A DNA stretch of 34,170 nucleotides from Hymenobacter terrenus (GTDB taxonomy: Bacteria > Bacteroidota > Bacteroidia > Cytophagales > Hymenobacteraceae), in assembly GCF_000972495.1 (NCBI RefSeq), contig NZ_LATM01000034.1, positions 1 to 34,170 on the forward strand, written 5' to 3'. The position numbers and the translations under genes were made by a program. Positions 7,385 to 15,457 of this stretch are shown one piece after another (positions within the stretch are counted from its first letter, which is position 1; each line of letters opens with the position of its first letter). Under the pieces are notes generated by a model. It saw only the letters and a program-made list of their open reading frames with translations, ran no database searches and had not been told where the DNA came from.

Positions 7385-7454
7385 CTAAGAAGCTGAAAAT
7401 CTATAGTATGCCAGCGGCTGTGCGGAGGCCTGGCCCCGGGCTAGTAAGTCGCTG

Positions 7455-8048
7455 CTACTGGGCGGCGGGCAGCGTGAGGGTGTAGTCGAACGTCTGGTAG
7501 AGCTTCGCATCGCGGATGCTCACGTTCAGTTCCTGCGGGTCCGTTTTGGGGAAGGGGATGGCGCGCTGGGCCTGGTAGAGGTCGCGGCCGAAGAAGCGGC
7601 CGGTACCGGGGGCCAGGGTTTGGGTGAAGACTTCCTTGCCGTCTTTGGATGTGACGGTGACGGTGAGATTGCCCAAATCGGTATTCTTCTGGCCCTGGCG
7701 GTGGATGGTAACGAGCAGCGCGCCGCCGGGCGGAATGGCGGCCAGGCGGCGCTGGTAGGTGGTGTCGGCCCAGTTGTGCAGCTTTTTGAGGGCTTCGATT
7801 TCGGTGAGCATGTCTTTGTAGGAGCGGTAGCCGAGGCGGGTGAAGGAGCCGTCGACTTCCTGCTCTTCGTCGGTGTTTTTGGTTACGTTTTGCACGTAGG
7901 GCGACTCCGAGTCGCGCTGAGAGAAGGTATAGCGCTTCCGGCCTTTGGCGGCTTTGCCGGTGGGCTGGGCCAGGGCGGTGCCGGCAGCAAACAGGCTCAG
8001 GAGAGCCAGGGTGAGGAAATGGCGAACCAAATGGGAAGAAGTGGGCAT
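7455..8048 (-). CDS. secreted protein of unknown function
   Basis: The product has 197 residues from ATG 8048. It begins with a Sec signal peptide: a basic start, the hydrophobic core FLTLALLSLFAAG, and an ALA cleavage site before QPTGK. The mature protein is about 170 residues, rich in Lys, Thr and Asp. Its second half looks like a beta-sandwich (alternating TVTVTSKDG and ELNVSIRDA strands), as in many periplasmic Bacteroidota proteins. No catalytic motif is seen and I do not recognise the family. The frame extends upstream to a TTG at 8114, but the signal peptide fixes the start at 8048. It is probably monocistronic. Confidence 0.8.
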   Translation of the reverse strand: MPTSSHLVRHFLTLALLSLFAAGTALAQPTGKAAKGRKRYTFSQRDSESPYVQNVTKNTDEEQEVDGSFTRLGYRSYKDMLTEIEALKKLHNWADTTYQRRLAAIPPGGALLVTIHRQGQKNTDLGNLTVTVTSKDGKEVFTQTLAPGTGRFFGRDLYQAQRAIPFPKTDPQELNVSIRDAKLYQTFDYTLTLPAAQ

Positions 8049-8281
8049 AGGGGAGTACAAATAGAAATAGGGAAATGAAAATTGGTGAACGCTTTTAACT
8101 AATTGAACCTGCAAATAAACGCCATGCCGCGCGAAACCCGACGGTAGGTAGCCGACAAGTGATAAAAATCATGCTCTCAGCTGGAGGCTTGATTTAAGCA
8201 TAATGCGGCCTTAATCACGGCTTCATAGTAGTAGGAGAACTTTGAGAGCAAGATTTCCACAACCTTTTCATCCTATCTGCC

Positions 8282-8518
8282 ATGTACTTTCCAGCTTTGT
8301 TTTCCGGGCTGCGCCGTTTGGGGCGCTGGCTTGTGTATGAGTTATTTCAGCTGGCGCTGTGGTTCGCCTTTTGGCTGCACACGCTAGCAAGCCTGCGCTC
8401 CGCCTTTGGCGGTGGGGGCGAGCTGGGAGCTGACCGCCGTCCGGGGCCGGCCATTCGACCACGCCGGTCGGCCGGACCTAGCCGGGGCGGCCGTTTCGCC
8501 CAACCCGCCACCGCATGA
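8282..8518 (+). CDS. small single-pass membrane protein, possibly coupled to the phosphoesterase gene
   Basis: The product has 78 residues. The first half is a plausible amphipathic start followed by a membrane helix (WLVYELFQLALWFAFWLHTL, residues about 16-35). The second half is low-complexity, rich in Arg, Pro and Gly, and may be disordered. Its TGA overlaps the ATG of the next gene in an ATGA arrangement (8515-8518), which usually means translational coupling and is the main reason to accept it. A small membrane partner for a peripheral lipid phosphoesterase would make sense but is inference. The GC-rich second half would stay open in several frames by chance. Confidence 0.45.
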   Translation: MYFPALFSGLRRLGRWLVYELFQLALWFAFWLHTLASLRSAFGGGGELGADRRPGPAIRPRRSAGPSRGGRFAQPATA

Positions 8519-9444
8519 GCATAGCCCCCTCTCCGTTGTCCGACTCCGAAAACCTACTTCCCGCCGGCATTTCCAAGCCCAAAGGCCGCCGCAAGCGCCG
8601 GGTGCAGGTAGCAGTCATTAGCGACGTGCACCTGGGCACCTACGGCTGCCACGCCAAGGAACTGCTGCGCTACCTCAAAAGCATTCGGCCGCAGGTGCTG
8701 GTGCTCAACGGCGACATTGTCGACATCTGGCAGTTTAGCAAGAACTACTGGCCGCCGGCCCACATGCGGGTGGTGCGCTACCTGGCGGGGCTGGCCGCCA
8801 AGGGTACCAAAATTCATTACCTTACCGGCAACCACGACGAGCTGCTGCGCAAGTTCGCGGGCCTGAAGCTGGGCCAGTTCCGGCTCGACAACAAGCTGGT
8901 GCTTGACCTGCCCCACGGCCGCACCTGGCTGTTTCACGGCGATGTATTCGACGTGACCATGCGGCACTCGCGCTGGCTGGCCAAGCTCGGCGGGCACGGC
9001 TACGACTTATTGATTTTAATAAACCGGTTCGTGAACTACGGGCTGGAGAAGCTCGGCCGGCCCCGCGTGGCGCTCTCGAAGCTGGTGAAGGAGCGGGTGA
9101 AAACGGCCGTGGCGGCGGTGAGCAACTTCGAGGAAACGGCCGCGGCCATTGCCGCCGACGAAGGCTACCGCTACGTAGCTTGCGGGCACATTCACCAACC
9201 GGAAATTAAGGCCTTGTCCACTGCGAAAGGGGAAGTCATCTACCTGAATTCCGGCGACTGGGTAGAAAACCTGACGGCGTTGGAGTACACGCCCGAAGCG
9301 GGCTGGCAGCTTTACTACTATAATGAGGACCCGGTGATGCAGCAAATCAGTGAAGACCACGCGGCTGACGCGGCGGAGGAACTGGCTGATGCCAACCCGG
9401 CGGCTTTATTAGAAGGGCTGCTGGCCGAGTTTAAGATTAAATAA
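8515..9444 (+). CDS. LpxH-like UDP-2,3-diacylglucosamine diphosphatase-family phosphoesterase
   Basis: The product has 309 residues and is a calcineurin-like metallophosphoesterase with all metal-binding blocks. These are SDVHLG (D37, H39), NGDIVD (D67), GNHDE (N106, H107), FHGDVFD (H141) and GHIHQP (H225, H227). The block spacing and the HGD.FD element match LpxH and its relatives, which cleave UDP-2,3-diacylglucosamine to lipid X in lipid A synthesis at the inner membrane. The N-terminal 28 residues are basic and extra to the fold, perhaps aiding membrane contact. The C-terminal tail (about 280-309) is acidic and helical. A glycosyltransferase follows 106 bp downstream on the same strand, so a role in surface lipid or glycolipid synthesis is plausible. 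Exact substrate is not proven, so no symbol is given. Confidence 0.85.
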   Translation: MSIAPSPLSDSENLLPAGISKPKGRRKRRVQVAVISDVHLGTYGCHAKELLRYLKSIRPQVLVLNGDIVDIWQFSKNYWPPAHMRVVRYLAGLAAKGTKIHYLTGNHDELLRKFAGLKLGQFRLDNKLVLDLPHGRTWLFHGDVFDVTMRHSRWLAKLGGHGYDLLILINRFVNYGLEKLGRPRVALSKLVKERVKTAVAAVSNFEETAAAIAADEGYRYVACGHIHQPEIKALSTAKGEVIYLNSGDWVENLTALEYTPEAGWQLYYYNEDPVMQQISEDHAADAAEELADANPAALLEGLLAEFKIK

Positions 9445-9464
9445 ATGACCTGTTGGCCCGTGGC

Positions 9465-9526
9465 GCGGAGCGGTGGCTCCGCGTTTTCGGGCTTCGGTGT
9501 CGGTGTGACGCAGCAAAGGCTGCGTC
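9465..9526. repeat. two adjacent intergenic hairpins
   Basis: GCGGAGC/GCTCCGC (9465-9482, loop GGTG) and GACGCAGC/GCTGCGTC (9507-9526, loop AAAG) lie between the phosphoesterase and glycosyltransferase genes. Neither is followed by a T run, so they are more likely mRNA-processing or repeat elements than terminators. Confidence 0.6.
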
Positions 9527-9550
9527 CTACGGCTCACCATTACGCTTTTT

Positions 9551-10579
9551 ATGCCCCGCATTCTTTACGCTATCCAGGGTACTGGCAACGGCCACCTGAG
9601 CCGGGCCCTCGACGTGGTTCCGCTGCTGCAAGCCCGCTGCTCCCAGCTCGATGTGTTGGTGAGTGGCCCGCCCGCCGACTTACCGCTGCCGTTTGAGGTG
9701 AACTACCGCGTGCAGGGCATGGGCTTTTTATTCGGCAAGAAGGGCGGCATCAACTTCGTAAAAACCTTCTGGCAATTCAACTCGGCCAAGTTTCTGCACG
9801 AAATCCGGAATTTGCCGGTAGAGAGCTATGATTTGGTGATTAGCGACTTCGAGCCGGTGAGTAGCTGGGCCTGCAAGCTGCGCGAAGTGCCCTGCGTGGC
9901 CCTCAGCCACCAGTCTGCGGTGCTGCACCCCGCCTCCCCGCGGCCCGATAAGGAGGACCCGGCCGGGCGTGGGGTGCTGAAGCATTACGCCCCGAGCACG
10001 GCCCAGTACGGCTTCCACTTCCGGTCGTATGCGCCCGGGATGTACACGCCCGTTATCCGCCAGCAGGTGCGCGAGCTGAGCCCGACCAACGAGGGGCACT
10101 ACACGGTGTATCTGCCGGCGTATGAGGAGGAAATTCTGGTGGAGCGGCTGCAACACCTGAGCCGCACGATTCGCTGGGAGGTATTCAGCAAGCACAGCTC
10201 CGTGCCCGCCGTATATGGCAACGTGCGGGTGTGGCCGGTGAGTGGCGCGGCCTTTCTCGACAGCCTGGCCCGCTCGGCCGGGGTGCTGTGCGGGGCCGGT
10301 TTCGAAACTCCGGCCGAGGCCCTGTTTCTGGGCAAGAAGCTGCTAGTGATGCCCATGAAACAGCAGTACGAGCAGCAGTGCAATGCGGCGGCCCTGGCCA
10401 AAATGGGCGTGCCGGTCATCAAAAATTTCAAAGACAAAAACCTGGACCGGGTCGACCAATGGCTGCACCGGCACGAAACGGTGCCCGTGGACTACCCCGA
10501 CCAGACGGCCGCCGTAATAGACCAGCTGCTGCGTGAGCAATTACACCGTGAAGGCATTAGGAAAGTATTACCATTGTAG
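9551..10579 (+). CDS. glycosyltransferase, MJ1255/VC2487-type (MurG-like fold)
   Basis: The product has 342 residues. The N-terminus contains GTGNGHLSRAL (residues 10-20), the Gly-rich loop of GT-B enzymes of the MurG/GT28 type that binds at the interdomain cleft. The C-terminal domain has GAGFETPAEALFLGKKLLV followed by a Gln-rich QQYEQQ segment, the nucleotide-sugar donor site as in MurG (G.GFxTxxEAL). Overall length and motif order fit the family once named after MJ1255/VC2487, cytoplasmic or membrane-associated transferases of unknown acceptor. ATG 9551 directly precedes the beta-strand leading to the Gly-rich loop. Its position behind an LpxH-like gene suggests glycolipid or envelope synthesis. 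Confidence 0.85.
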   Translation: MPRILYAIQGTGNGHLSRALDVVPLLQARCSQLDVLVSGPPADLPLPFEVNYRVQGMGFLFGKKGGINFVKTFWQFNSAKFLHEIRNLPVESYDLVISDFEPVSSWACKLREVPCVALSHQSAVLHPASPRPDKEDPAGRGVLKHYAPSTAQYGFHFRSYAPGMYTPVIRQQVRELSPTNEGHYTVYLPAYEEEILVERLQHLSRTIRWEVFSKHSSVPAVYGNVRVWPVSGAAFLDSLARSAGVLCGAGFETPAEALFLGKKLLVMPMKQQYEQQCNAAALAKMGVPVIKNFKDKNLDRVDQWLHRHETVPVDYPDQTAAVIDQLLREQLHREGIRKVLPL

Positions 10580-10807
10580 AAAAAATACTTCGCATAACAC
10601 CACTCGACTATAGCTGCAACTATCTTAGGCCGTCGTGTTGAGCCGGGCATCTTACCCGCCTTCCGCAACGATTGAGTTGCTGGGCCCCCGCGAGCAGCTG
10701 CGCTCAGCCTGCTGCTCGGCCCAACGTTTCACGTCTTGGCTGAGCCCGAAAGTTTCGGCTCAGGATGACGTTCTATACTTACCCATTTGATTTTCCGTGC
10801 TCCCCGC
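10580..10807. other. intergenic region with inverted repeats
   Basis: No gene. CGAGCAGC (10691-10698) pairs with GCTGCTCG (10711-10718). A second stem, TGAG plus CCGAAA with TTTCGG plus CTCA, spans 10741-10762 with one bulged C. The end (GGCTCAGGATGACG) resembles the palindromic intergenic repeat family of this kind of genome. Confidence 0.5.
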
Positions 10808-12271
10808 ATGCTCAAACTACCCCCTCGCTACGACGAGCCGCTCCCGGCGGCCTTTTTTCCGGCCTCAACTCCGCTGCCTTTTTCCCGCGCCGATTTCGGG
10901 GCGAATTTTTACTGGGGCGCCTCCGCCGCGGCCTACCAGACGGAAGGGGCGTGGCAGCACCAGGGCAAAGGCCCCAGCATCTGGGATGACTTTACACGCC
11001 GCAAGGGCGTAATCCGGCGCAACGAGCACGGCCGCGTGGCCACTGATTTCTACAATCGGTACGAAGAAGACCTGGACCTGGCCCGGGGCCTGGGCCTCAC
11101 CGATTTCCGCTTTTCCGTGGCCTGGCCGCGGGTGCTGCCCGAAGGCATTGGCGCCGTGAACCGCCGCGGCCTCGACTACTACGACCGGCTGGTGGATGCC
11201 TGTCTGGAGCGCGACCTGCGCCCCATGCTCACGCTCTACCACTGGGATTTGCCCAGCGCCCTGCAGGCCCGGGGCGGCTGGACCAACCGCAACATCGTGG
11301 GCTGGTTTTCGGAGTACGCCCAAATCATGGCTCGTCGCCTCGGCGACCGGGTGCCGCACTGGGCGGTAATCAACGAGCCCATGGTGTTTGTGGGCGCCGG
11401 GCACCTGCTGGGCGTGCACGCGCCCGGCCGCCGGCACCTGGGAGCCTTCCTGTCGGCGGCCCACCACGCCACGCTGGCCCAGGCCGAGGGCGGCCGCGCC
11501 CTGCGCGCCCTGCTGCCCGACACGGCCCAGATTGGCACCACGTTTTCCTGTTCCTATCTCACGCCCTTCCGGCCCGGCAATAGCTACGATCAAGCCGCCA
11601 CCCGCCGCGCCGATGCCTTGCTGAACCGCTTTTTCGTGGAGCCAACCCTCGGCCTGGGCTACCCCGTGGCCGAGCTACCGGCCCTGCGCTGGCTGCTCGA
11701 CCGCTACCAAAAGTCCGGCGATGAGCAGCGCATGAAGTTCAATTTCGACTTCTGGGGCGTTCAGAACTACACCCGCGAAATGGTGCGCTTCTCGCCCTGG
11801 CTGCCCTTGCAATGGGCTTCGCTGGTGCCGGCCAAGCAGCGCGGCGTGCCCTACACCGACATGGGCTGGGAGGTTTTCCCGGAGTCGCTTTACCACATGC
11901 TAAAGCAGTTTGGGGCGTATCCCAACGCGCCGCAGCTCATCGTGACCGAAAGCGGCTCGGCCTTTCCCGACGAGCGCCAGGGCAAGCGCGTGGCCGACCC
12001 CGCCCGCCGCGCCTTCCTGCAAGCCGCCATCGGCCAGGTGCTGCGGGCCAAGCGCGAAGGCGTGGACGTGGGCGGCTACTTCTCCTGGAGCCTAACCGAC
12101 AACTTCGAATGGGCCGAAGGCTACGGCCCCCGCTTCGGCCTGATTCATATTGACTACGAAACCCAGCAACGCACCGTAAAAGATTCGGGACGCTGGTACA
12201 AGTCTTTCCTGAAAGGTGAAACCCTGGAGGCCACTGAAGCCAACCCGGCCCAGCAAGCGGTGAACCGATAG
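10808..12271 (+). CDS. family 1 glycoside hydrolase (beta-glucosidase type)
   Basis: The product has 487 residues, the usual length of a GH1 enzyme, a (beta/alpha)8 barrel. Signatures are the N-terminal FYWGASAAAYQTEGAW (from about residue 34), the acid/base Glu in INEP (E190), and the nucleophile in IVTESG (E381). Near the C-terminus are FSWSLTDNFEWAEGY and RFGLIHIDY, which form the aglycone and -1 subsites. The nucleophile motif reads TESG where most members have TENG, a tolerated variation. No signal peptide, so it is intracellular and would act on imported disaccharides or aryl glycosides. ATG 10808 is preferred; an in-frame TTG at 10787 would add seven residues. The substrate cannot be read from the sequence. 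Confidence 0.93.
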   Translation: MLKLPPRYDEPLPAAFFPASTPLPFSRADFGANFYWGASAAAYQTEGAWQHQGKGPSIWDDFTRRKGVIRRNEHGRVATDFYNRYEEDLDLARGLGLTDFRFSVAWPRVLPEGIGAVNRRGLDYYDRLVDACLERDLRPMLTLYHWDLPSALQARGGWTNRNIVGWFSEYAQIMARRLGDRVPHWAVINEPMVFVGAGHLLGVHAPGRRHLGAFLSAAHHATLAQAEGGRALRALLPDTAQIGTTFSCSYLTPFRPGNSYDQAATRRADALLNRFFVEPTLGLGYPVAELPALRWLLDRYQKSGDEQRMKFNFDFWGVQNYTREMVRFSPWLPLQWASLVPAKQRGVPYTDMGWEVFPESLYHMLKQFGAYPNAPQLIVTESGSAFPDERQGKRVADPARRAFLQAAIGQVLRAKREGVDVGGYFSWSLTDNFEWAEGYGPRFGLIHIDYETQQRTVKDSGRWYKSFLKGETLEATEANPAQQAVNR

Positions 12272-12279
12272 CTAAATGC

Positions 12280-12447
12280 TGTGGGGTTGCGAGTAAAAAA
12301 ATGGAGGAACCCCACAGTCGTTGTGGGGTTCTTCAAAAAAAAAGCCGATGACCCCACAAATTCTGTGGGGTGCCTTGGAAAAAAAGCTAACAACCCCACA
12401 GCGGATGTGGGGTTGTCGAATAAAAAGCAACACGACCCCACAGCTCG
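12280..12447. repeat. tandem array of four 42-bp palindromic units
   Basis: TGTGGGGT begins at 12280, 12322, 12364 and 12406, and ACCCCACA begins at 12309, 12351, 12393 and 12435: the period is exactly 42 bp for both arms. ACCCCACA and the following TGTGGGGT enclose 5-base loops that all differ (GTCGT, AATTC, GCGGA), and the fourth left arm (loop GCTCG) lacks a full right arm. The 20-odd bases between palindromes share only an A-rich middle. 42 bp is four helical turns, so palindromes and A-tracts lie on one face of the DNA. The array ends about 75 bp before the hen1 promoter element. Confidence 0.92.
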
Positions 12448-12456
12448 CGGCCTTGT

Positions 12457-12481
12457 GGCCCACCGGGGGAGCCGGTGGGCC
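12457..12481. repeat. GC-rich hairpin between the 42-bp array and hen1
   Basis: GGCCCACCGG (12457-12466) pairs perfectly with CCGGTGGGCC (12472-12481) around GGGAG. No T run follows. Confidence 0.7.
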
Positions 12482-12523
12482 ACTGCGAGGCAGGCCCGTG
12501 GTGCGGGGAAGAAGGGCGTCGCG

Positions 12524-12531
12524 TAGCTTTG
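12524..12531 (+). promoter_or_regulatory. candidate -7 element of hen1
   Basis: TAGCTTTG is a perfect TAnnTTTG, placed 19 bases before the hen1 ATG. No clear TTG at -33. Confidence 0.45.
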
Positions 12532-12550
12532 GGACCTCACGGCTCTGCGT

Positions 12551-14059
12551 ATGCTCCTCACCATCTCCACCACCTATCAGCCGGCGACGGACCTCGGCTA
12601 CCTGCTCCATAAAAACCCGGCTCGCCTGCAAAGCGTGGAAATTACCGGGGGCCAGGCCCACGTTTTTTACCCCGAGGCCACGGCCGAGCGCTGCACCGCC
12701 GCCCTGCTGCTCGACCTCGATCCGGTGGGCCTCGTGCGCGGCCGGGGCAACGGCGGCCAGGACGGCTTCACGCTGGAGCAGTACGTGAACGACCGGCCCT
12801 ACGTGGCCTCGTCTTTCCTGAGCGTGGCGCTGAGCAAGGCCTTCGGCACGGCCATGAATGGCACCTGCAAAGACCGGCCAACCCTGCCCGCGCAGCCCCT
12901 GCCGCTGGTGGCGAAGGTGGCGGTTGTGTCCGCGCCCGGCCCCGACTGGCCGCGCCGCCTCTTCGAGCCGCTGGGCTACGCCGTGGAAGTCGAAACCACG
13001 CTGCTCGACCCCACCATGCCCGAGTGGGGCAACAGCAGCTATTACACCCTCACGCTGCGCCACGAGGCCATCCGGTTGAGCGAGTTGCTCACCCATCTCT
13101 ACGTGCTGCTGCCGGTGCTCGACAACGACAAGCACTACTACATCGACCAGCAGGAAGCCGAAAAGCTGCTGCACCGCGGCGGCGACTGGCTGCCCCAGCA
13201 CCCCGAGCGCGGGTTTATTACGCGGCGGTACCTGCGGTATTTGGCCGGCATCGTGAACCCAACGCTGGCTCGGTTGCTGGAGGGGGATGAACTCAACGAC
13301 CCGGCCGACGAAACCCCACCCCCTGACCCCCTCTCCAAAAAAGAGGGGGCACCTGACGATTCCGCCAGGAGCATATCCGGTGCCCCCTCTTTTTTGGAGA
13401 GGGGGCTGGCCCCGGAGGGGTCCCGTGAGGTGAACGCGGAGGGCGACCGCAGGCTCAGCCTCCACGACCAGCGCCTCCAACAAGTAGCCCACGAAATATA
13501 TCAGCTTGCCCCCAAGCGCGTGCTCGACCTGGGCTGCGGCGAAGGCAAGCTGCTACGCCTGCTCCTGCGCCAGCCCAAAATCGAGTATATCCTGGGCATG
13601 GATGTGTCGCACCAAGCCCTGAGCCGTGCCGCCCAACGCCTGCACCTAGATGAAATGCCCCCGCGCCAGCGCACCCGCATCGACCTTATTCAGGGCTCGC
13701 TGCTCTACCGCGACGACCGCCTCGCCGGCTTCGACGCGGCGGCGCTGGTCGAAGTCATCGAACACCTGGATGAAAACCGCCTCGCTGCCCTCGAAGCCGT
13801 GGTGTTTGGCCAGGCCCGCCCGGCACACGTCTTCGTCACCAGCCCCAACGCCGACTACAACCAGCTCTTCGAAAAGCTCAACGCCGGCGAATTCCGCCAC
13901 GACGACCACCGCTTCGAATGGTCCCGCGCCGAGTTTGCCGCCTGGGCCGCGGGCTTGGCGGAGCGGCACGGGTATCAGGTGCGGCTGGTGGGGATGGGGG
14001 AGGAGGTAGAAGGCGTGGGTGCGCCTTCGCAGATGGCGGTGTTTGTGTTATCTGACTAG
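12551..14059 (+). CDS. hen1: Hen1, 3'-terminal RNA ribose 2'-O-methyltransferase
   Basis: The product has 502 residues with two domains. Residues about 1-245 form the N-terminal Hen1 domain, which in characterised homologues activates the Pnkp ligase. Residues about 300-502 form the methyltransferase: SAM-binding VLDLGCGEGKL (324-334), then EVIEHL with E401, E404 and H405, and H453 in HDDHRFEW, the metal-binding set unique to Hen1 enzymes. The family methylates the 2'-OH at the 3' end of cleaved RNA before ligation, so the repaired RNA resists being cut again. Between the domains (about 256-295) is a low-complexity insert encoded by a palindromic repeat. The stop overlaps that of the opposing vWA gene by two bases. 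pnkp, usually the next gene, is 3.7 kb away. Confidence 0.93.
   Translation: MLLTISTTYQPATDLGYLLHKNPARLQSVEITGGQAHVFYPEATAERCTAALLLDLDPVGLVRGRGNGGQDGFTLEQYVNDRPYVASSFLSVALSKAFGTAMNGTCKDRPTLPAQPLPLVAKVAVVSAPGPDWPRRLFEPLGYAVEVETTLLDPTMPEWGNSSYYTLTLRHEAIRLSELLTHLYVLLPVLDNDKHYYIDQQEAEKLLHRGGDWLPQHPERGFITRRYLRYLAGIVNPTLARLLEGDELNDPADETPPPDPLSKKEGAPDDSARSISGAPSFLERGLAPEGSREVNAEGDRRLSLHDQRLQQVAHEIYQLAPKRVLDLGCGEGKLLRLLLRQPKIEYILGMDVSHQALSRAAQRLHLDEMPPRQRTRIDLIQGSLLYRDDRLAGFDAAALVEVIEHLDENRLAALEAVVFGQARPAHVFVTSPNADYNQLFEKLNAGEFRHDDHRFEWSRAEFAAWAAGLAERHGYQVRLVGMGEEVEGVGAPSQMAVFVLSD
13312..13425. repeat. palindromic repeat inserted in frame in hen1
   Basis: Arms 13327-13353 and 13379-13405 are exact reverse complements over 27 bases (core CCCCCTCTCCAAAAAAGAGG), and each arm is itself a small hairpin. 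Weaker complementarity (CCCC-rich) extends outward on both sides. The reading frame of hen1 passes through it and encodes about 38 residues rich in Pro, Ser and Gly between the two domains. The pnkp gene carries a relative at 18491-18606. Confidence 0.85.
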
Positions 14060-15147
14060 GTTGAGGCAACTGTCATAGCAATGCGCTTAGCTTGTAAGTG
14101 CTCCTCTTCAAGTGAATATGGTAACAAATTACCGGATTCCAATGAAGTTATTAGGTTTATAAACTGTGTGAATTTTGGCTGGTCAAAACAGTTCTGAACG
14201 AAGTAGAGCTCGTATTTTGAACCATGTTTTAGAGCAAGTCGCCATTCGTTCGCTGTCAAATAGAAAGTAGGCTTATTACCTGGCGTGCCTTTGCACTCGA
14301 TATAGAGTAATGGCTCGTTACTATCAAAGTCAATAATTTCAAAATCGTGGTCACCACCTGCTTCTACAGGGTCATTTAACCAGTGTACTTTATCACCGTA
14401 CTTCTGGCCTAGATGATGAAAGAGTGCCTTTTCGCTTGCGACTCTTATACGCTCATTGAGTTGTTCGTCCTCAAGCGCACTAATTGTATCAGAGGGGGAA
14501 GATTTGATTTGAGTAATAGACTCATTTAATAAGCGCTTTAACTCAAATAATTGTGTTTTTGCGTCAATGGCTATAGATTCAAATGATACGCCTTGGGGTA
14601 ATAGAATATTAGTAAATATACCCCCAGCAGAGTCAGCGGCTATCTTGGCTTTATTGCCAAGTGTCGAATCAAGTCCTAAGCCTATAATATGAACTTTGCA
14701 GAAACCTTCCTGCCCGATTTTTTTGAGTTGTTCCACATAATTTCCATCACCAGTTTCTTCTCCATCAGTAATGATAAGTAGTATTTTATTATGGTCAGAA
14801 TGGACTGATAATCTCTTAATGGCCTCTAAAATACCAGCAGATATTGGTGTGCCACCAGCAGCGGGAAGGCTAATATGCATTATAGCTTGCACTATTTGCT
14901 TTTCATCATAGTCACTCTCTTGAATAAATTCCCCTTTATAATCTATTCCCTTTGAATCACTTTTAAAAGTTTGAATGATTACTATGTCTGAACCGACAAG
15001 ACTCGGAACAATCTGAGTCCTTAGAATCTCTTGAGCTAACTCCATTCTTGTTCGCTTACCAACAAGATATTTTTGAAGATGTTCCTGTTTATGGTCACGG
15101 CCCATACTTCCGGAATGGTCAATTAGAATGCTTACTGCTTTTTTCAT
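14056..15147 (-). CDS. vWA domain protein with C-terminal DUF3883 nuclease-like domain
   Basis: The product has 363 residues from ATG 15147 (a GTG at 15204 is less likely). Residues 1-200 are a von Willebrand A domain with an intact MIDAS metal site: DHSGSM (D10, S12, S14), GGTPIS (T100) and ITDGE (D128). Residues about 235-325 match the DUF3883 pattern: a helical start, DFEIIDFD (D268), LYIECKGT (E284, K286), then YLTANEWRLA and YELYFVQN. The D...ExK arrangement resembles the PD-(D/E)xK nuclease fold. Such domains occur in restriction and other conflict proteins. It is low in GC compared with hen1, faces it tail to tail, and is followed by a pnkp fragment, so it is foreign cargo in the RNA-repair locus. 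Function is inference. Confidence 0.85.
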   Translation of the reverse strand: MKKAVSILIDHSGSMGRDHKQEHLQKYLVGKRTRMELAQEILRTQIVPSLVGSDIVIIQTFKSDSKGIDYKGEFIQESDYDEKQIVQAIMHISLPAAGGTPISAGILEAIKRLSVHSDHNKILLIITDGEETGDGNYVEQLKKIGQEGFCKVHIIGLGLDSTLGNKAKIAADSAGGIFTNILLPQGVSFESIAIDAKTQLFELKRLLNESITQIKSSPSDTISALEDEQLNERIRVASEKALFHHLGQKYGDKVHWLNDPVEAGGDHDFEIIDFDSNEPLLYIECKGTPGNKPTFYLTANEWRLALKHGSKYELYFVQNCFDQPKFTQFINLITSLESGNLLPYSLEEEHLQAKRIAMTVAST

Positions 15148-15212
15148 CTTTGAGATGTTTCCTGTGAGATTACTAGTGCAAATTGCATCGAATTGATTTA
15201 ACACAGATAATT

Positions 15213-15355
15213 ATGTCCTAAGATATCCTCAAGGTCCCCGAACTCTCCCTTATCCTTCTCATTGGCAGCACTGGGCCGTCTAAGTCCACGCTCGCGCGGC
15301 ACTTGTTCCAGCCCACAAAACTGCGTTGTGGGATGTCTGCCGGGGCCTGGTGAAC
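15213..15355 (+). pseudogene. 5' fragment of a second pnkp gene
   Basis: The stretch aligns to the first ~143 bases of the intact pnkp at 17787. Its translation from ATG 15213 matches the Pnkp start (DILKVPELSLILLIGSTG), but codon 3 is TAA where the intact gene has CAA, and the P-loop reads GSTGPSKST instead of GSTGAGKST. A one-base indel follows further along. Similarity stops near 15355. It begins 66 bp behind the vWA gene start, just as the intact pnkp begins 70 bp behind the start of its own cargo gene. Confidence 0.9.
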
Positions 15356-15457
15356 AAATGCTGTCAGGGGTTTAAATAAATGCTGCAACGGCTAGGCGTT
15401 GAGCGCTTACTTTTATTGTCTCCTGGCAAACATTCACTCTGTTCTTTTCCAACCCGC

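Noticed and set aside
12280..12447. 42-bp array as a short CRISPR
   Set aside because: The conserved parts are palindromic arms with different loops, the intervening pieces share an A-rich middle, there are only four units and no cas gene.
12281..12526. A frame across the 42-bp array encoding 14-residue peptide repeats (NPT.VVG.. type)
   Set aside because: 42 bp is 14 codons, so any open frame through the array looks like a repeat protein. Several frames on both strands are open and none has a gene-like start or continuation.
12272..13492. 406-codon frame on the minus strand
   Set aside because: It is antisense to hen1 and to the array; hen1 is certain, and high GC keeps the opposite strand open.
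15380..15457. N-terminal extension of the junction lipoprotein from ATG 15380
   Set aside because: It would put 26 residues before a complete lipoprotein signal peptide, so the GTG at 15458 is favoured.
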